Positions 24,601 to 39,589 of a stretch of DNA of 64,000 bases are shown here, one piece after another; positions within the stretch are counted from its first letter, which is position 1; every line of letters starts with the position of its first letter. The notes under the pieces are model-generated. The model ran no database searches, was not told the origin of the DNA, and was given only the letters and a program-made list of their open reading frames with translations. Origin of the DNA: Bactericera cockerelli (Eukaryota > Arthropoda > Insecta > Hemiptera > Triozidae); assembly GCA_024516035.1 (NCBI GenBank), contig JAMCCL010000123.1:1-64000 (forward strand), given 5' to 3'. A program made the position numbers and the translations under genes.

Positions 24601-27600
24601 ATTAATTAATTGTTTTGAATCATTTCAAGAACTCTTTGCACGAGTACATTTCGAAAAAAAATCTTGTATTGTGTTGAACACTTGTTTCAAATACCTCGTC
24701 CACAATTTGTCAGATGAAAAGGTATGTTTTAATTGCCAAACAAATGAACTGACTCTTTATTCCTGATGTATTGGATTTTTGAAAACTTTTTGTTTTTAAA
24801 GCTGTATATTAAGAGCTTTTATTTAACATTTAACACATTGAACTTCTCTGGAATGCCATGGCAAACGTTTGTATTGTCCTGGTGTATCAGACAATTGATT
24901 GTATAAATGTATATTATTATAATTATTATTTTGGGCTAGGAAAATCTTGTTACTATTAGGTATTCATAATTGAAAATGAATTGGGTTGTCAGTTTAAATC
25001 ATTTTGACTATGCAGCAAGTAATTCCAACAGGCCATGAGTGCTTACACTAATTGCACCAGAGAACACGCCTAGTGCACGGAATAACATTTCTGTAAGCCC
25101 TGGCTCACGATTGGCGCATCCATATCCCAATGCATCACCCACTTCCTCTTCATATGTCGTACCTCATTCATAATGTCCCTAGCCGTGTCCACTTGTGAAG
25201 TTTTTCATCTCGAATTTCATTGGAGACAAACACAAGGTTAATTTTTCTGACGCTACGATTACTCTTGTGTCAAGTTTGTGTGGATGTGGGCAGCGCTCAG
25301 GTGTCTGGTTTGTAGCGATCCAGCTTTAATAAATATATTCTAAGTCTTGATTAATTGGAACTCTTGGGATCATATTGTTGTTGGTCACCACATGGGGAGC
25401 TTTCAGTGTCACATTCACTGGGCTATTCCTTGCACTTTTTGTATTTGTTTTGATGTACTTCCAATTATTACTACTGTAGACAACCATATCTGACAGCACG
25501 TTATGAAACACTTCATCTACACGCGGAAAGGCTCTCTAAAATATACCTTATGCAAATTAATCATAACAAGAACAGAACATTTCATTAAACTCTGCCTATC
25601 GAAAATGTACTTCATTATGTTTATAAAATTTTGTTTGACCGCAAAAGGAGGTAAATATCCAAGGTACTCTTTACCTCTTAACTTTCCCTCGTCATTATAG
25701 TAGAACAAACGAATAGAGTTATTAATAGCCTACTCTCAACAAACTAAGGCTTACTACCTAATGTAAGAAAAAAAAATGTCATGTCTGCAAATATAAGGGT
25801 GTTAAGGGTGCATGTTTATGTAAGAGTCTAGAGTACAATGTTTGCTACAATGCCAATTACGTATACCTACATAGAAGGAAGCAACTTTCAGAAAGGTAGG
25901 TATATTTTTTCTCTTTTTCAATTTAAAAAAGAAAGCTATGCTGGGATTGGAAATTTAATGAGCCGGAGATAAAGAGGACTAGCCAGTATTAGTCTCTCAA
26001 TTCTGATAACACAATAGTTGTACATACGTTTAACTACTTGTAGTTGTGTTAATCTATCTCTACATGATGTACATATTATAGATACTCTCTTTTCACCATT
26101 CAGGCTATCTCCAAACGAGTTGTAATTACTATTAAACGCTTATTAAAAATCACTGTCCAAGCTAATAATATACCACCTGGAATACCCCTGGATAACTACA
26201 GAACTACTATCCATTCAAAATGCAAAGCAAATACTTACAACAATATTTTACATAGTTAATAACAGAAATTGAAATTTCTCTACCAAAACCACTTCATCCA
26301 TGCTGCTGTTTTCCATTTTTAAGTTCGGTTCGCTTTCTATTTTTCTTCAAAGAAACAGAAGAAACAGTTAAATTTGAAATGAAAACACACATATTCCTTC
26401 ATAAGGACGCACCGATGCATGTCCTAAGTATAGTGGTCATTTCCTCAACACACATACAGGGTCCTCAGAAAGCCATTTGTTTTTACTCACCAAGAAGTTA
26501 GAATGTTTCGGAAACAAATTATTAAAACATTAGGTGCACAGTGTCTATGAAGATATCTGTTACCCTTAACCATTATTAACAATAAATATAAACTACTGTC
26601 CAAAAATAATCTACAGTTTCCTATATGTTACTCAAGATTAGAATAACTTCATGAATTTTTCTTTAGAAGCATATTTTAGTTTCTCAAGACACATAGACAT
26701 TTTCTGAAGACAAAAAAGAGCCCATATTACATCTGTTAACCAAGAAGAGAAAAAAAATCAAATTGCTACGATATAACGTGTTGTCCATCGTAGACCCACC
26801 AGTCTTCATGCTTTAGCCACACCCTGTATTTTACCGTGTGGTTCCAGTAGGAAGGTCTCGGTTCCATGTGGTTGAACCATTTTATGATGGAAAGTTATAT
26901 TGTTGGGCATAATCATGAAATTTTCGAAGCGAGTGTTGAAATACTATGAATATAATTAGCTGGTAGTTATTACCAGGCGGACCAGATAAGGATCTAGAAA
27001 ATCGCGCGGGACTCTGTAGTATGGTACTCGTATCTCCTGAACGGATGCACAACCAGCCTAAGCCTACTGTGCTAGCACCAGTGACTGGATTCAATATTGG
27101 ACTCTAATTATCATTATAACTAACTAAATTAGAGAGGAAACTAATGGATTTTTCCTTGAAGTCTCTGTTAGTTTTCCCTTGAACTGTAATACGTTGTAGT
27201 CGCTGTATCTTTGTTTTAAATAATTATATGACTGCGTTTATGTCTATTATTTGTAATGTGCTTTGTACAGGAATGAGGTAACTGTGTTACACTATGGGAA
27301 TAAACTTAAGAACCCCATTTTGGCAACAAAGAAATATACACAAATAAAATTTTAATACAATTCTTCACTCAGAACGGTGAAATTGTAATTCTGTGTCCTT
27401 ATTCAAAGAAATCTTCTTCTTCTTTCACTTTGCTTTTTCCCAAAAATACTTGTGGTCAGTATTTGTTCCATGAATACTTTCCTTCCTCATGCAACGCAAT
27501 AGGTAAAAACTGAAATCTAGCGTCCTCACACAGTTCATGACTGAATATCAATTTGAGGTGGCCAAGCAACTCAAGTAGAATACACTCTTGAGCGTATCTT

Positions 27601-30600
27601 GCAAAATGCAATTTTGTCAACCAGCAAACTACAACCAGATCTTACGTCATTCATTTCTAATAGTTCCAAGCAGGTGGTTGCTTAACAATATCGCTATTAC
27701 TTCATCGCTGGTTTTATTTTTGCGTCTGGTTTTCCCCTGCTTCCGATTTAGACGGGTAATCCATGCCTGCTGGGAAATACAGGTATATTTAGAAGGTACC
27801 ACGCTTCTTACACCTAAAACAATAGTGGATATGCTACTACAGGGCTTAGTATTAACAGAACATACAATGTGTTTAGTGTAGTGAGTTGTTCATAAAAGCA
27901 ACTGGTATTTTTCACGTTGTTTTTTTTTTAAGCACGTGGTCAACTAACAGGTCTTACTTATGCTGTCCTTACATATTTAATTGAGTCACTGGAAAAAATT
28001 GAGTAGTATAGTCACTAAAAGTATTCATTACATTATTTTATCTAATTAGGTATGGTTAAACCAATCTGGTCACTTTAAAGAAAAGTAGGTATTAAAAATA
28101 ATGAGAAATGCACTGAAGTTCTTATTGAGATTCGCCGATCTATCTATTTCTGGAAAAAAATATCATTTACACCAATTCCATAAGATGGATGACTTCTGAA
28201 ATTCCCAACAGTACACCACAATTACATTTCTCCCTTCCAATATACATCGTCTTCAGCAGCAGGAGACAGCAATTTGAGTGTGACATGCTTTGTATCACAC
28301 AAAGTTACATAACTTCTTTTCTCATTCCTAGCTCAAAAATTAAATTCAATTGGAGGCAAAAAATAAAAAAAATGCATTCGTCAGAAAATTCTCCGACTTG
28401 GACTATAAAATGAATACAGCATTATGTACGGCCAACGTTTATATTTTGAATCCCAAAAAAATTAGGGTAATAAATATTTTTGCGAATTTTAATGTAAACA
28501 GAATGTCGCTGGAAACTATTTCTTGTTGAATTTGAATAAAATAATGATAATATTATGCTTGAGGTGGATATCAGTTCAAAGAGAACTCTGCCGATCTGAA
28601 GTCCCATACAGTTCATGAGGATGTGAAGTCCTCTTGAGTCCTCGAAAAATGAAATTGATACTTTTTCAACTTGCTTATTTTTCTGAGTTCATTTAATTTC
28701 TCTAAAAACTACCAAATCTATGTCTAGGCTATAGTTTTACATGCTCTACAAGTCTACATACATAATTAATGTATAGCTATTATGTAGAAGTACAAGAAAC
28801 ACATGTGGTGAAAGTCCAATTAACAAGTGAGCTACATAGTAAAATTATATAGTACTGATATTATGAGAGTGAAGGACACAGTTTGCTGTATGAAGGAAAA
28901 AATTGCAATGAATTTATAATAAACAATTTTGTTGCAAATATGGTGACATTCTATCTTCATGGCCTTTATGGTATATATACAATAAGTAATAAGACTGAAA
29001 AGATTCAACTAATCAAGGGAAAATATATTACTTGATTAGAAATCCAAAAAAACCTCTCTTCACCAAGTTACTGAAGAGGCACAGAGAAAGGTGTACTTTT
29101 TTACTTCGCAAGATAAAAAATATCATATTACGCTAAACTGAAACATCACGGGACACCAGGGGACCGGGATTCCAAGCATACCAACTTGCAATGGTCCTTG
29201 TATTAATTAAAATATATTTTTATGTAGACAAACAGACGGAGTATTGAATATTTTCAACTTTCGTTTTTGATCTTGGTTTAGTTGGTATCAATTTTTTTGT
29301 AAATCCCTTGAATGTTCATACGTATTACGAGTATTACTTTTTTAATAAATTTAAAGTGTTCTATCTTAATGGTACACCTTTTTTTAATTTGTACCTTACA
29401 GAAATTTTATCTTGAAAACTTTCAAGAATGATTTCTAATAATTTTTACTTATAATAATTTATTTCACAAACAAATTGCCTTCAACGATTTATAATAATAT
29501 GATTAGACAAAAATAATTAGACTTTCTTAACTGTTAACATAAGACAAAACATTCTTTTCTTGGAAAGCAAAAGCTTTTCCTGACCATTCAAGCTGACTAT
29601 TTTTCACCCTCACAAAAAGGAGAAGAAGCTTCTAGCTCACAAGTTTGATGAACGCACCCAGAGGTTCCATTGTATCGATCCCAGAGTGTTAGTGGATGTG
29701 CCACATTCACCACTCCTCGACCTGTCTCCCGTGACACGCAACACAAAGGTCTAGTTTCATGGACAAACAACTTCAGCACAACTAAGTTCAGAGCTTTCTC
29801 CAATACCGCGTTAGTTTCTATTTACAAGTTTTAATTGTATTTCCCGTTCATTTTCGGGAAGGCGTGTGCATGTCGGAAAACTAACACGAACGAAATTTCC
29901 AACTGGAATTTTTGTGAGAACTGGAATACTAGGAGAGCTTTTTTATGCTCAAAAAGTTGTGTTGTTTAAATTTGGGCAAAGAACTCGCTGCATTGCGTTC
30001 ATGAGGAGGAAAAGAATGAGTAGGAAGAGAGGCGTTCAATTTTCTTTTTAACACGTCACTTCTTTCTTCTAGTTAAATACCATGATTAATATATTATACC
30101 TATACGTACATAAATTAAAAAGATAATTATGTATATCGATATCGAATGTCAGTTTTTCATTATTGTGTTCATAGGCAATGTTGCGCATCTATTTACGTAG
30201 GTATCTACTATATTTATTATTTTTATTTCTTCAAAAAAAAAATCAGGCTTTTGAAAGTTGGTTTTTACTATTTTAAGCTTCTCAGTGGCAAGGCTTCAGT
30301 TCCTGCAGGGGAGCACGTGTGTTGAACATAACAACCTTTTCACGCTTCAAGTTATAAAACAGGGTTTGGATATGAAAAGGAGAAAGGGGTCTTGTAGAAC
30401 GCAATATGATTGGTTAAGCCAAAGATGAACACCTACCCCTCAATAAAAACCCCCAACAGCTTTGCTATTATGATATAACCCCCTTTAATTGCTGGGTTCT
30501 ATAGAGAGTTTCCAATGAAAAGGCATACATAAAAATTAGGCTTATTATTTTGATAAGTATGTTGTTTTACTGATGTTTAAAAATTACAGTTTTCGATATA

Positions 30601-33439
30601 CATATTTCATCTGACCATATATTATATCTTTATACTTTAATCCAAAGTTCTACACATTTTGGACTAACGAAACATATTCTCCACTTACTTAATGCTTAAT
30701 GCAATTCCGGACTAAAAATTATGATTTAATTGATGATTAGAATATAGGTACTTCCCACGGGGTAAACTCACATCTTCCACATCGCAGTAGAAGTCAGAAT
30801 ATTGAACCTAACAACCACCAGTCCACACGTTTTGATCTATACCCGACGGTAGATGACATAAACATGCTGCATATGTTTTTCAGTATGTAACATAAATTAA
30901 ATAACGCAATTAGCATAATTCTACACAAGTTAGCGATGGTTGACATAAAAGACTACAAGAACATAATCAGAGCTATTAAACAGGAATACGTAGCTAATGC
31001 CTACATCGACTATAAAGGACAACATCATTATCTCCTATCCTTGTTCAATTAAAATAGTCATCTTTGACTGAATCCTGTATTTTTTCCTTTCAGGGCTGGG
31101 AGTATGATGAACTTTTTTCCTGAGTCCTGACAGATGAAATTTCTGCAAAAGTTTAATTATATTTACAATTCTTCATTACTTATGAAAAGTATGGATCCTG
31201 TTTTGGAATAATTAAATAAAGCAGAAATAATACGCGCGCGCTTCTTGATAGTTCTGTAAACAACTACTTGAAAATTTAGAATGACTTATTAGTATGTAGG
31301 TAGTATGCATATAAAAGGCACAACCTTTAACTAAATTACCAGTGAACTCATTGATTAAACAAGTATAACAACAGTATAAATGGCTATTATAGCAAAAAAA
31401 GCTTTAAAGGTGGAATTATTCTACAGGTTTCCTTCATATCACAAATCAACTATAACAACCCCCGATCCCGCCCTGATTTGGTGGCGTAGTTATGTTTATC
31501 CATAGAACAAACATGACCACATACCTACTTACATACTAGTGTAAATAAATTCATAAAGTTAAACATGAGCCTTTCAGTACCAAATTTGCAAAATATTTTT
31601 TTCAGTCATACTAGCAGCCATGTTACAGTGACGTGAATTTTATGAATAATTATTGTTATATGAATATTACCTCAATTCCCATATATGTATACACTATTCA
31701 AAAATGCTGGGCTGAATACCTAAGAACTCACCATCAAACTTTCAGATCAAGTCTTCTGTGGGTTTTCTCTTACATATTAGGTATTGTCAGCATATCATCT
31801 GGTGCTTTTTTCTTCAATCTTTCCAAAATAGTTAAATATTAAAAGTTATATTCACGAAAGATGAAGAATCGGAAAATATTAACAAATAAGTACTTCCTTG
31901 CTGAAAAATTGAAAATTTCCCCTCACTTGATTGAAAGTTCTGCAGATATGCATTTTATTTGTTGGAGATGTTCTCCAAGAAGTTAAAGGACGTCCTACCA
32001 CATCATCACCACAATTCTCATTGGGTACCTCATATTATTTTTGTCGGCGCCGGCTAATTCTTTTAGACAAGTTTTTTTTTAGTTCTACAAAATTTATGAC
32101 CAGAAAAGTCCAGAGTGACATATTTAAAGAGTATATGTGATACCAACACGTATGCGGTTTTATTACCTGGGGAATATTTCAGTGCCGTGTGTCAGTCATC
32201 CCTTTTTAACATTCAACTTTGTTTTTGTACTAGACTTACTGTATGTAGAGAGGGTTTAATTTTATTTAAGGGGAAAAAGTTGATAAGCCTATCATGATTA
32301 TTGTATACATTTGGAAATTGATTTTTAAAATTTCACAATAGATATAGATACTGTCTCGTCCACCTCAATCCGCCACTACCTTGGCATTATTAAAAAGTTC
32401 TATATTTATAGCATCATCATTTTTTGTTAAGTATATCACCCAACATAATATGCAAACTTTTGTTTTTAAACATAGCATAATATTATGATCAAATGAAATA
32501 CTTGATTTGTAATGTTAAAAATTAAATATACGATAAAGCATTGAAATGATATGATTGATGGGCAAAACTAATTTTTCCTCAACTGATTGCATTTGCATCT
32601 AATTTTCACAATATAACACATATAAACACCCCGTTCAAAATGAACTTAACGTTTCCTTTTCAAGTCAGTATCAACAATTCAACATTCAGTTTGCAGTCCA
32701 GAACATGTTTATCATGTCACAAAATATAATTTTTCTCTTCACCTACTACCTTTATGAATTTTTTATAGTATACCATTTCCGCTCTAGCCTTGTTACTGAA
32801 GCTTAATGCAACCTTGAAACGACCGCATGTTGTATTAGGGTAAAGTTGTTTAACTGTGTGAAAATAATTCTATAATTACTTGGGTATTGTTAATTAAAAT
32901 TACCGCACTCACATCCTAGCTTCCAGGCCACTAGTAATCTATATGGAACATCTCTTTGTTTATTGTAGGCTTCGTCTCAATGTCAGACTCTTCATTTCGT
33001 TTTCTACGGTAAATTCCTGGCTAACTGTTTACGTCTTGTAAACCCACCTTTATATCATTGAATAATAGACTCTCATATAATCTGATGGGCGCAATTTTCT
33101 TTGTTTTTTTAATATACACATACATATATTAAGTTCAGAATTGAGTAAAAGTTGCAATCAATTATAATAAGTGGTCAAGTTTAGTTTTTCCGCAATTTTC
33201 AAAACTTGACTTTGCACAAAAGTACCTCGTTCTCTTACAGAAACACAAAATGAAAGTAAACCTACAATTTGTTTCATTAGAGACGTAATGGTTCCTTTGA
33301 TTAAAATGTGTCGTACTTGATCTGCATGAGTAATTTGCCAGAACTCACGAGATTGTAATATCTGCAAGTAACGGCATCTCCATTAGTAGCAATTTACTTG
33401 CAACTCTACTTTATAGCTCTTGGACACGCGTCAATTTTT

Positions 33440-33810
33440 CATCAACAAAATATTATGTGCGAGCATACCTCCCTCTGTGGCCAAGACTGTCTTATCCACC
33501 AGACTGACAATCGTGATTTGGATATCTCGGTTCCTATTCGGTGGAACGGACATCCGTATGCTTCCCTCGCTGTGCGATGGGCAACAATAATAAGCATTCA
33601 ATTAGTCAAAGAATTAATTAAAATCCAATAACCAGGCGATGGGAAATGGAGATAAGGTTATGATGGGAATGCTCCTCACGATGAATAATAAGTGTGAGCT
33701 TGGATGTTGTCACGGCGTCGGAAGCCACGCGTGGGGTCCCGAGTCCTGCCCTCAGCTTCCCCAAGTGTCGAGGACCCTTCACTGGAAACTACTTGTTTTT
33801 CTTCGCTTAC
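33440..33810. promoter_or_regulatory. Candidate intronic regulatory patch
   Basis: This patch is clearly less A+T-rich than the intron around it. It contains a consensus GATA site (AGATAAGG, 33650-33657), a GATAA core on the other strand (33492-33496) and homeodomain-type AATTAATTAA (33611-33620). Open frames on the + strand lack family support. It could be a self-regulated grn enhancer or simply a younger insertion; composition alone cannot tell. Confidence 0.25.
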
Positions 33811-36800
33811 AAAAAACACGCTCTTGTGACATGAAAAATCAATGCATCGATTGACCTCAAAGTATCAATAACAAACAGGAAGTCATTGAGCCTAGCGTTG
33901 AAAATATGCACCACCTTAATGTGAAGTGATGTACAAGAGGATACGGGTTCCAGCAGCACTGAGGAACAGAGTTTGTTAAAGTTTTTTAAAAATCTTTCAG
34001 TTCCGAAAATATGAATGAACTACCTAGCTATTTGATGTTACTTTGAACTGCTTGGATATTAAATAGTTCTGTGTTGGTCACACAATTATGTACATTAAAT
34101 ACCAGATACATATTAGGTATATAATCATCATTCTGAAAACAAAAAAACTTTTAAAATTATATTCACCAGCAAATTTTTCTCTTGTGCTAGATCAGATACT
34201 TATTAGTTCACTTGTTTGGTCCAATTCATTGCTTTCTCATTTTAATGCTAGATTATCTCAGGTAGGAGTTATGTTTCAAGATGTATACATATTAACTTGA
34301 GCATTATAAGAAACTAAGAGGGCTTATTATATTTTGTATTCCTCTAATTGACTTCTATTCTGATGTTACTGGTTATTGGTGGTATCATTTTAGTTTTAAT
34401 ACTTTTTAAAGCACCTGTCAAATTATTCGAACAGACAGCCCGAGCTCTTTTATTATCATAATTTGAGAAATAACATGATTATCACTATCATATATAAGCA
34501 GGTTCCATCAGTTATTATTTTGGCAGGTTTATCGTCTTAGTATTTCAGATACTACTGTGATATTCTCCTGTAAATTTCCAAGTTTGGTGGTTATGACTAT
34601 AAATCGACATTATCTTTATACCAACGGATTTAATGTTTGTGTTTCATTTCTTTTTTTCATCAAAATACATATTATTATGTGTGCACAATTATATAAAAAC
34701 TATACCAAGGCCATTTCTGCTTTCTTCGTTCGTATTACATGTGCCTTCTTACGTCAGCCCTTACATTTTGATTTGTAAAATATTAATGTGTACTTTCTTT
34801 CATTGTATTTACATATGAAAAAATCTTTTTATTCTGATCTGATTCCTCTACTTCTTCACCACTTTGAGGTGCAATAATTACGTCCTCATTACCTGTGCTC
34901 TGGTAACGTCCAAGTACTTTGCATCATAATATTTTCGGCCATTCTCTCTTTCATTGTTGTTTGTATCCCAAAGAGCCCATTGTTTAACTTACATTTGGTG
35001 AAATTAATTTCCGCACTAGTTATTTCTATTGTTCCGAAAGTAATCTTCGTCCAATCTTTTTGATTACTTCTCGAACTAATCCTCCAGGTTTCTATTTTCA
35101 TTTATAATCATACACATTCAATTTATTGAAGTAATGTATGAAGTAATCATTATACCGAATATCCCTTTAGAGGAAAAGAAGCGCCATCCTAATGTGCAGC
35201 ATTTAGTGTTGTTTTATTTTCGGCCACAATTGTAGATATATCAAGAATGAGTTGTATAATATGAGTTATGGTGCTATCTTCTAGTGTATAAGACACTTCC
35301 GGTCTAGAAGAATAGTTAAACATACATACGTTAGATGCAAATGACTTTAGTTCATTATGCAGGTATATGCCTCCTCTCGCATGCATCCTCCTGTCTTGGG
35401 TTAATAGTTTGGTTTAGAATTCATGTTTACTTTGAAGTCGTTAATAACTACTCATTTTAAATTCTCCAGATTGACCATTGTTGCAACAGCTCATCATTTT
35501 TTAACCAAAATTCCAGTTCTGTTATCGCAACATCATTGTTTGCAGTAACTTTGCATGAACTATAAATCAAACTCTATAATCTACGCATTGGTCCATCTAG
35601 GACAAGCTTTCGTAATACATATATTTTAATACATGCGAGTATCTACCAAGCTATGTCTTCAAGTTTATTCAAGAGACAATTGATGTTGTACCAAAGCTTC
35701 TAACAATGTATTTGGTACCAGTCAGAAGACATACTATACAGTCTATACACTATCTCTGGCATATTATTCTGTTGTAATGAGGAAGGTTCTCATTGCTGGT
35801 GTTGGTGTGACCGGAGGACACGTTGCCTTTATATTTATTTACTCTAGCAGCAAGACATGACTAAATTAGACCAGGTGATTTATCAGACCTTGCACATGAT
35901 ACCTCTCCGTACAATATTTCATTTTTACATGCGCTCCGGAGAGATTTACAGCCCAGTGCCTCCGGAGTTGGTTCTATGAGACGAGGACGCATTGTTATAA
36001 CGACCTAACTTTATCATGTCATGCTAAGAGACATGAAGTGCCCGTGTAATAAAATATATGGCGAAGTAAATTGGATTCAGGTGAAGTGATACCAGAGATC
36101 TCAAATATGCGTCTCGCATATTTTCGCTCGCCTTGAGTATTTGCTATCCATTGTAACTATAAATTTTATTAACACACAAGAACGTTGAAAAGTATCACCC
36201 TGTCAAAATCCAGTATACATATTTTGTAGGTATATTTAAAAAAAAAATCTACTGATACTGGCTTTCTGACAGTTAAAATCACTCCTCCCCTGATATCGTT
36301 CCACCAAGTAAGTTTTATTTGTACCAAAAGCTCAAGATTATATTAGTCATTCTAGGCAAATAGGAGAAAATATCTGTGGAACATATTATAGCCATGTAAG
36401 ACTTATAGATACATCTTAAAATACAGCGCTGTGCATCAGGGAATATTTATTTAATAGTTTTCCTACTATAATAAATTTAATTTAGAGATCTATAAATTGA
36501 TAATGAAGATTGTAGGTAATGTTGTTCGATCTTGAAGTTAGTATGCCTCACTACTCACTTGGTAGGTATACCAATACATGCCAAATCAAGACCTAATAGA
36601 GCTTAACTCACCAACATTCCCCATGAAAAGTTGAAAACAAGTATAAATTTATTAGTTGTAAGTATTCACAAAGAAAATAATTTAATGAAACATCTCTTGA
36701 CATACACACACATAATGTGCCTACATTAATAATGTGATATTCAAGTTTCGGTAAACTTTGGAAAATATTTTTTCTGCTTTTTTAGAGAAAAAAATAATCT

Positions 36801-38829
36801 TGCTGAAATTCTTGCCGGTTTCCAAGGTAATTTATTTTAATTTAAAAACATTAGATCAGAATATTAAATGTTTTATGAAACATTAATGATCTCTAGTACA
36901 TTCCGATGCTTGTTTTTATTGCTAGCACCAAGTTGAATATTGGTCGGTAAGTTTACTTTCAGAGCACTAAAATCTTTAATACTAAAGGTAGTTCGCTTAA
37001 CGTTTTAATGGCGGATTTATAAATAAAATAGATGGACCTACACAGTGAAAATGCAAAACCACAAACATTCCAGAGTATAAACACCAAAAAAGCCAAATCT
37101 ATCGGATCAGATGTTCCTGTTTCAACTCCATTAGACTAATTGACAGTACCAGCATGTCCATAAACTACGTCCTCCTCTTTAGTTGAAGTGAGATGCAGCG
37201 AAACCCTTTGATAACTTTTGTGTTCGTCCACATTGTCAGAGCTAGTGTGAAAAGTCAACAGGAGAGTTCTCGAAAGTTTTCATTTGAAAAATGTCTTTCT
37301 TTTGATCATGTTTTAACTGATACAGATCTTTTTTGTGTAGTGCTTTGCTTTACATAATATTTATAGGGTGAAGTAAAGGATTTAACTAAAATATATGTTG
37401 TATTAGACTAACATTTGTGGAATTTAACTTAATTACCTAATTAATCGATCAGCTTATAAGTTTGTCACAATAAGTGATTAATTTTTCTTGAATGAATAAT
37501 TATAGTATTGGCGTGATTTCATACTCTTTGATTTCCTGGTAAAGGAGTTTCTTTGATACCTCACTCGAAGTGTTTTGTCAAGTTACTTTTCCTACCCAAT
37601 GTTCTTATTATTATAATAATATTTATATTTGTTTTGAGAGGCTAAGGAGAAAAATAATTCAAAGACGCCAGAAGAAAAGGGGAAGTGGGATTTTCAATAT
37701 TTCGACCTCTAAAAAACCTAGGTCTCTCTGGAGGAAGAAAGAACACCCGAAACCGTAACATTACTTCATGTACTTTTTTCGTTTATATAAAAGCTCTCAC
37801 GAATACTTTCATTACCCTGTATGAAGAAACCTCTCCTCCAGATTAGAAGGCGAGATACTTCCAACTCTTTCAGTCACTAGTTGGACTGGGTGTTAATACG
37901 AAGAGCTACTGAAATACGTCTAGCTGCTTAATGGATTAAAAAACATATCGAGCTTGGAAACGATGACGTTTGATTGATATCTATCAGTGTTGAATTCCAA
38001 TAACACAAATGGGTTCTTTGTTCAACTTTGAAATGATTAAGGCCTCAGCAACCACTTGGTTCGATGACTGTCATACCTGGATGTCAGGCTGTCAGTCCAA
38101 CAAATGATAGGCCAAAAGAAGACTTATAAGATGGAGAGAATCTGATGTATTCGATAGGCTTGAAAGTGTTACAGAGGCAATCCTTAGTTGAGTATCTAAA
38201 ACTCTGAACTTTCTGATAGGTGCTCAACTTATTGAAGTAGAACTAATTCTTCAGGGAATTTTTTGAGGGGAATATTTGGAGGTGGACTTATGAAAACCAT
38301 AGACACTATGCAAGTAAAAAAAAATCTAAGTAGGTAGTTTTAGTTATTATAGAAAATAAATAAAAATACCTACTTGGTTAATATTGAACATAATGTAAAG
38401 TGAACCTTCAATATATTATCGACGAATTGTTTCAGAACTCGAATGATAGTAATGTAGTTCAAGTGCAAGGAGACATTTCACCGAAAATTTCAGCTGTTGA
38501 GATAATCCACCTGTCTCGTGTCCAGGTCAGGAAGTTGTGTATGCACATCGTCGTGTGCTCAGCACCTGCCTTCATTAGCTTGCAGGATACCCGGCATACC
38601 TGAGTCACCGATTAACCAATTATTTCGGATACATATGAACATTATTATTGTAAAATTTCCGAGTGTCTAGTGTTAGCTTCTTTGCGGTGCACGCACTTGC
38701 ACTATGCTTAAGGTCATAAAATGGCAACAATAATAATTTTCTCTATAAGATTAATAGTATACTTCGAGAGAGAAGTTCATAAATACATAACTACTTTTCT
38801 AACGAACTTTTCTTGTTTTTCTGTTTCAG

Positions 38830-39441
38830 TGGGCGGAAGACAAGTGTGCAGGCCGCACTTTCCTCATCATAGTTCCCTCCATCCTTGGTTAAGCAATAGT
38901 TCTTCAGATACCAAACCTCTTCAACATCAAAACTCCAGTTGGTTCACAGGGTCCTCGACGGAAGAGTCGTCTCTCAAGTCATCTCCTAATCCCCAACAAA
39001 ATCCTGCCACCTCCTCTGCATCCTCCCATCCTATGTTTAGTTATCCCCCCACGCCGCCCAAGACGCATCCCACCCCTCCTACGCCGGATTCTGTCACTGC
39101 AGCGTCGACCAATGTCACTGTTACCTCGTCTTCTGCGTCCAACGAATACACCAATGCCATCGCTCATGCCGCGTCCATGGGTGTCTTCCTCCACCCAGAC
39201 CAGTCCTCATGTGATATTAAACCCATGCTCAACTCAGGATCCAAACAACGAGAAGGTACAAATTCTTCATCAGGGACTGCCTCCCCCGGTAGTGCCTCTT
39301 CCTACCAACCATACCAAGACTCCTATTCCTATTCCTCCTATCCTAGTTATAACTATTCCAAACATGGTGCTGCGTCTCCAACTGAACATTTTTCTAAGTC
39401 TTCGCCAACATCCTCGAGAAACAAGGCCAGAACGAGCGCCG
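38830..39441 (+). CDS. grn: GATA transcription factor grain, second coding exon
   Basis: The exon (612 bases, 204 codons, phase 1 in and out) begins after CTGTTTCAG and joins the first exon to read GVGGRQVCRPHF. Landmarks of the GATA1/2/3 N-terminal half appear in order: VCRPHFPHHSSLHPWLS, SSWFTGSS, MFSYPPTPPK (the FxFPPTPPK block of vertebrate GATA2/3), SxxYG-less Ser/Tyr-rich SYSYSSYPSYNYSKHG, and RNKARTSAG just before the donor. In vertebrate GATA genes the same KARSSTG-like sequence immediately precedes the first zinc finger and an intron, so the fingers should start in the next exon. The total so far is 288 codons. The open frame upstream of 38830 is intron. Donor: G|GTAAGA at 39442. Confidence 0.93.
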
Positions 39442-39589
39442 GTAAGATTTCAGATAATCTCTCACAACCTGGTACTGGCCTATCCTTCACCTCTCTGCTT
39501 TTCATCTTCGTGCATCTCTAACTTTACTAACATTTCCATCATGATATTAACAAAACTAATCCAAGCTAAACACTGCACTTACAGGATAT

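Larger units (their letters stand above)
18829..38829 (+). other. grn: grn intron 1 (20,001 bases)
   Basis: GTAAGT at 18829 and CTGTTTCAG at 38821-38829 bound the intron, phase 1 on both sides. Inside I recognise a 32-base tandem repeat (20263-20350), a LINE remnant (20815-21650) and one patch of candidate regulatory sequence (33440-33810). The rest (21651-33439 and 33811-38829) is A+T-rich with no supported gene, RNA or repeat. The many 60-80-codon open frames there have no start, splice or family support. Long introns in developmental regulators usually hold enhancers, which cannot be located by eye. Confidence 0.8.

Noticed and set aside
38721..38829. N-terminal extension of the second grn exon frame
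   Set aside because: It lies before a strong acceptor and codes for an unrelated hydrophobic stretch; the phase-1 join to 18828 explains the real start of the exon.
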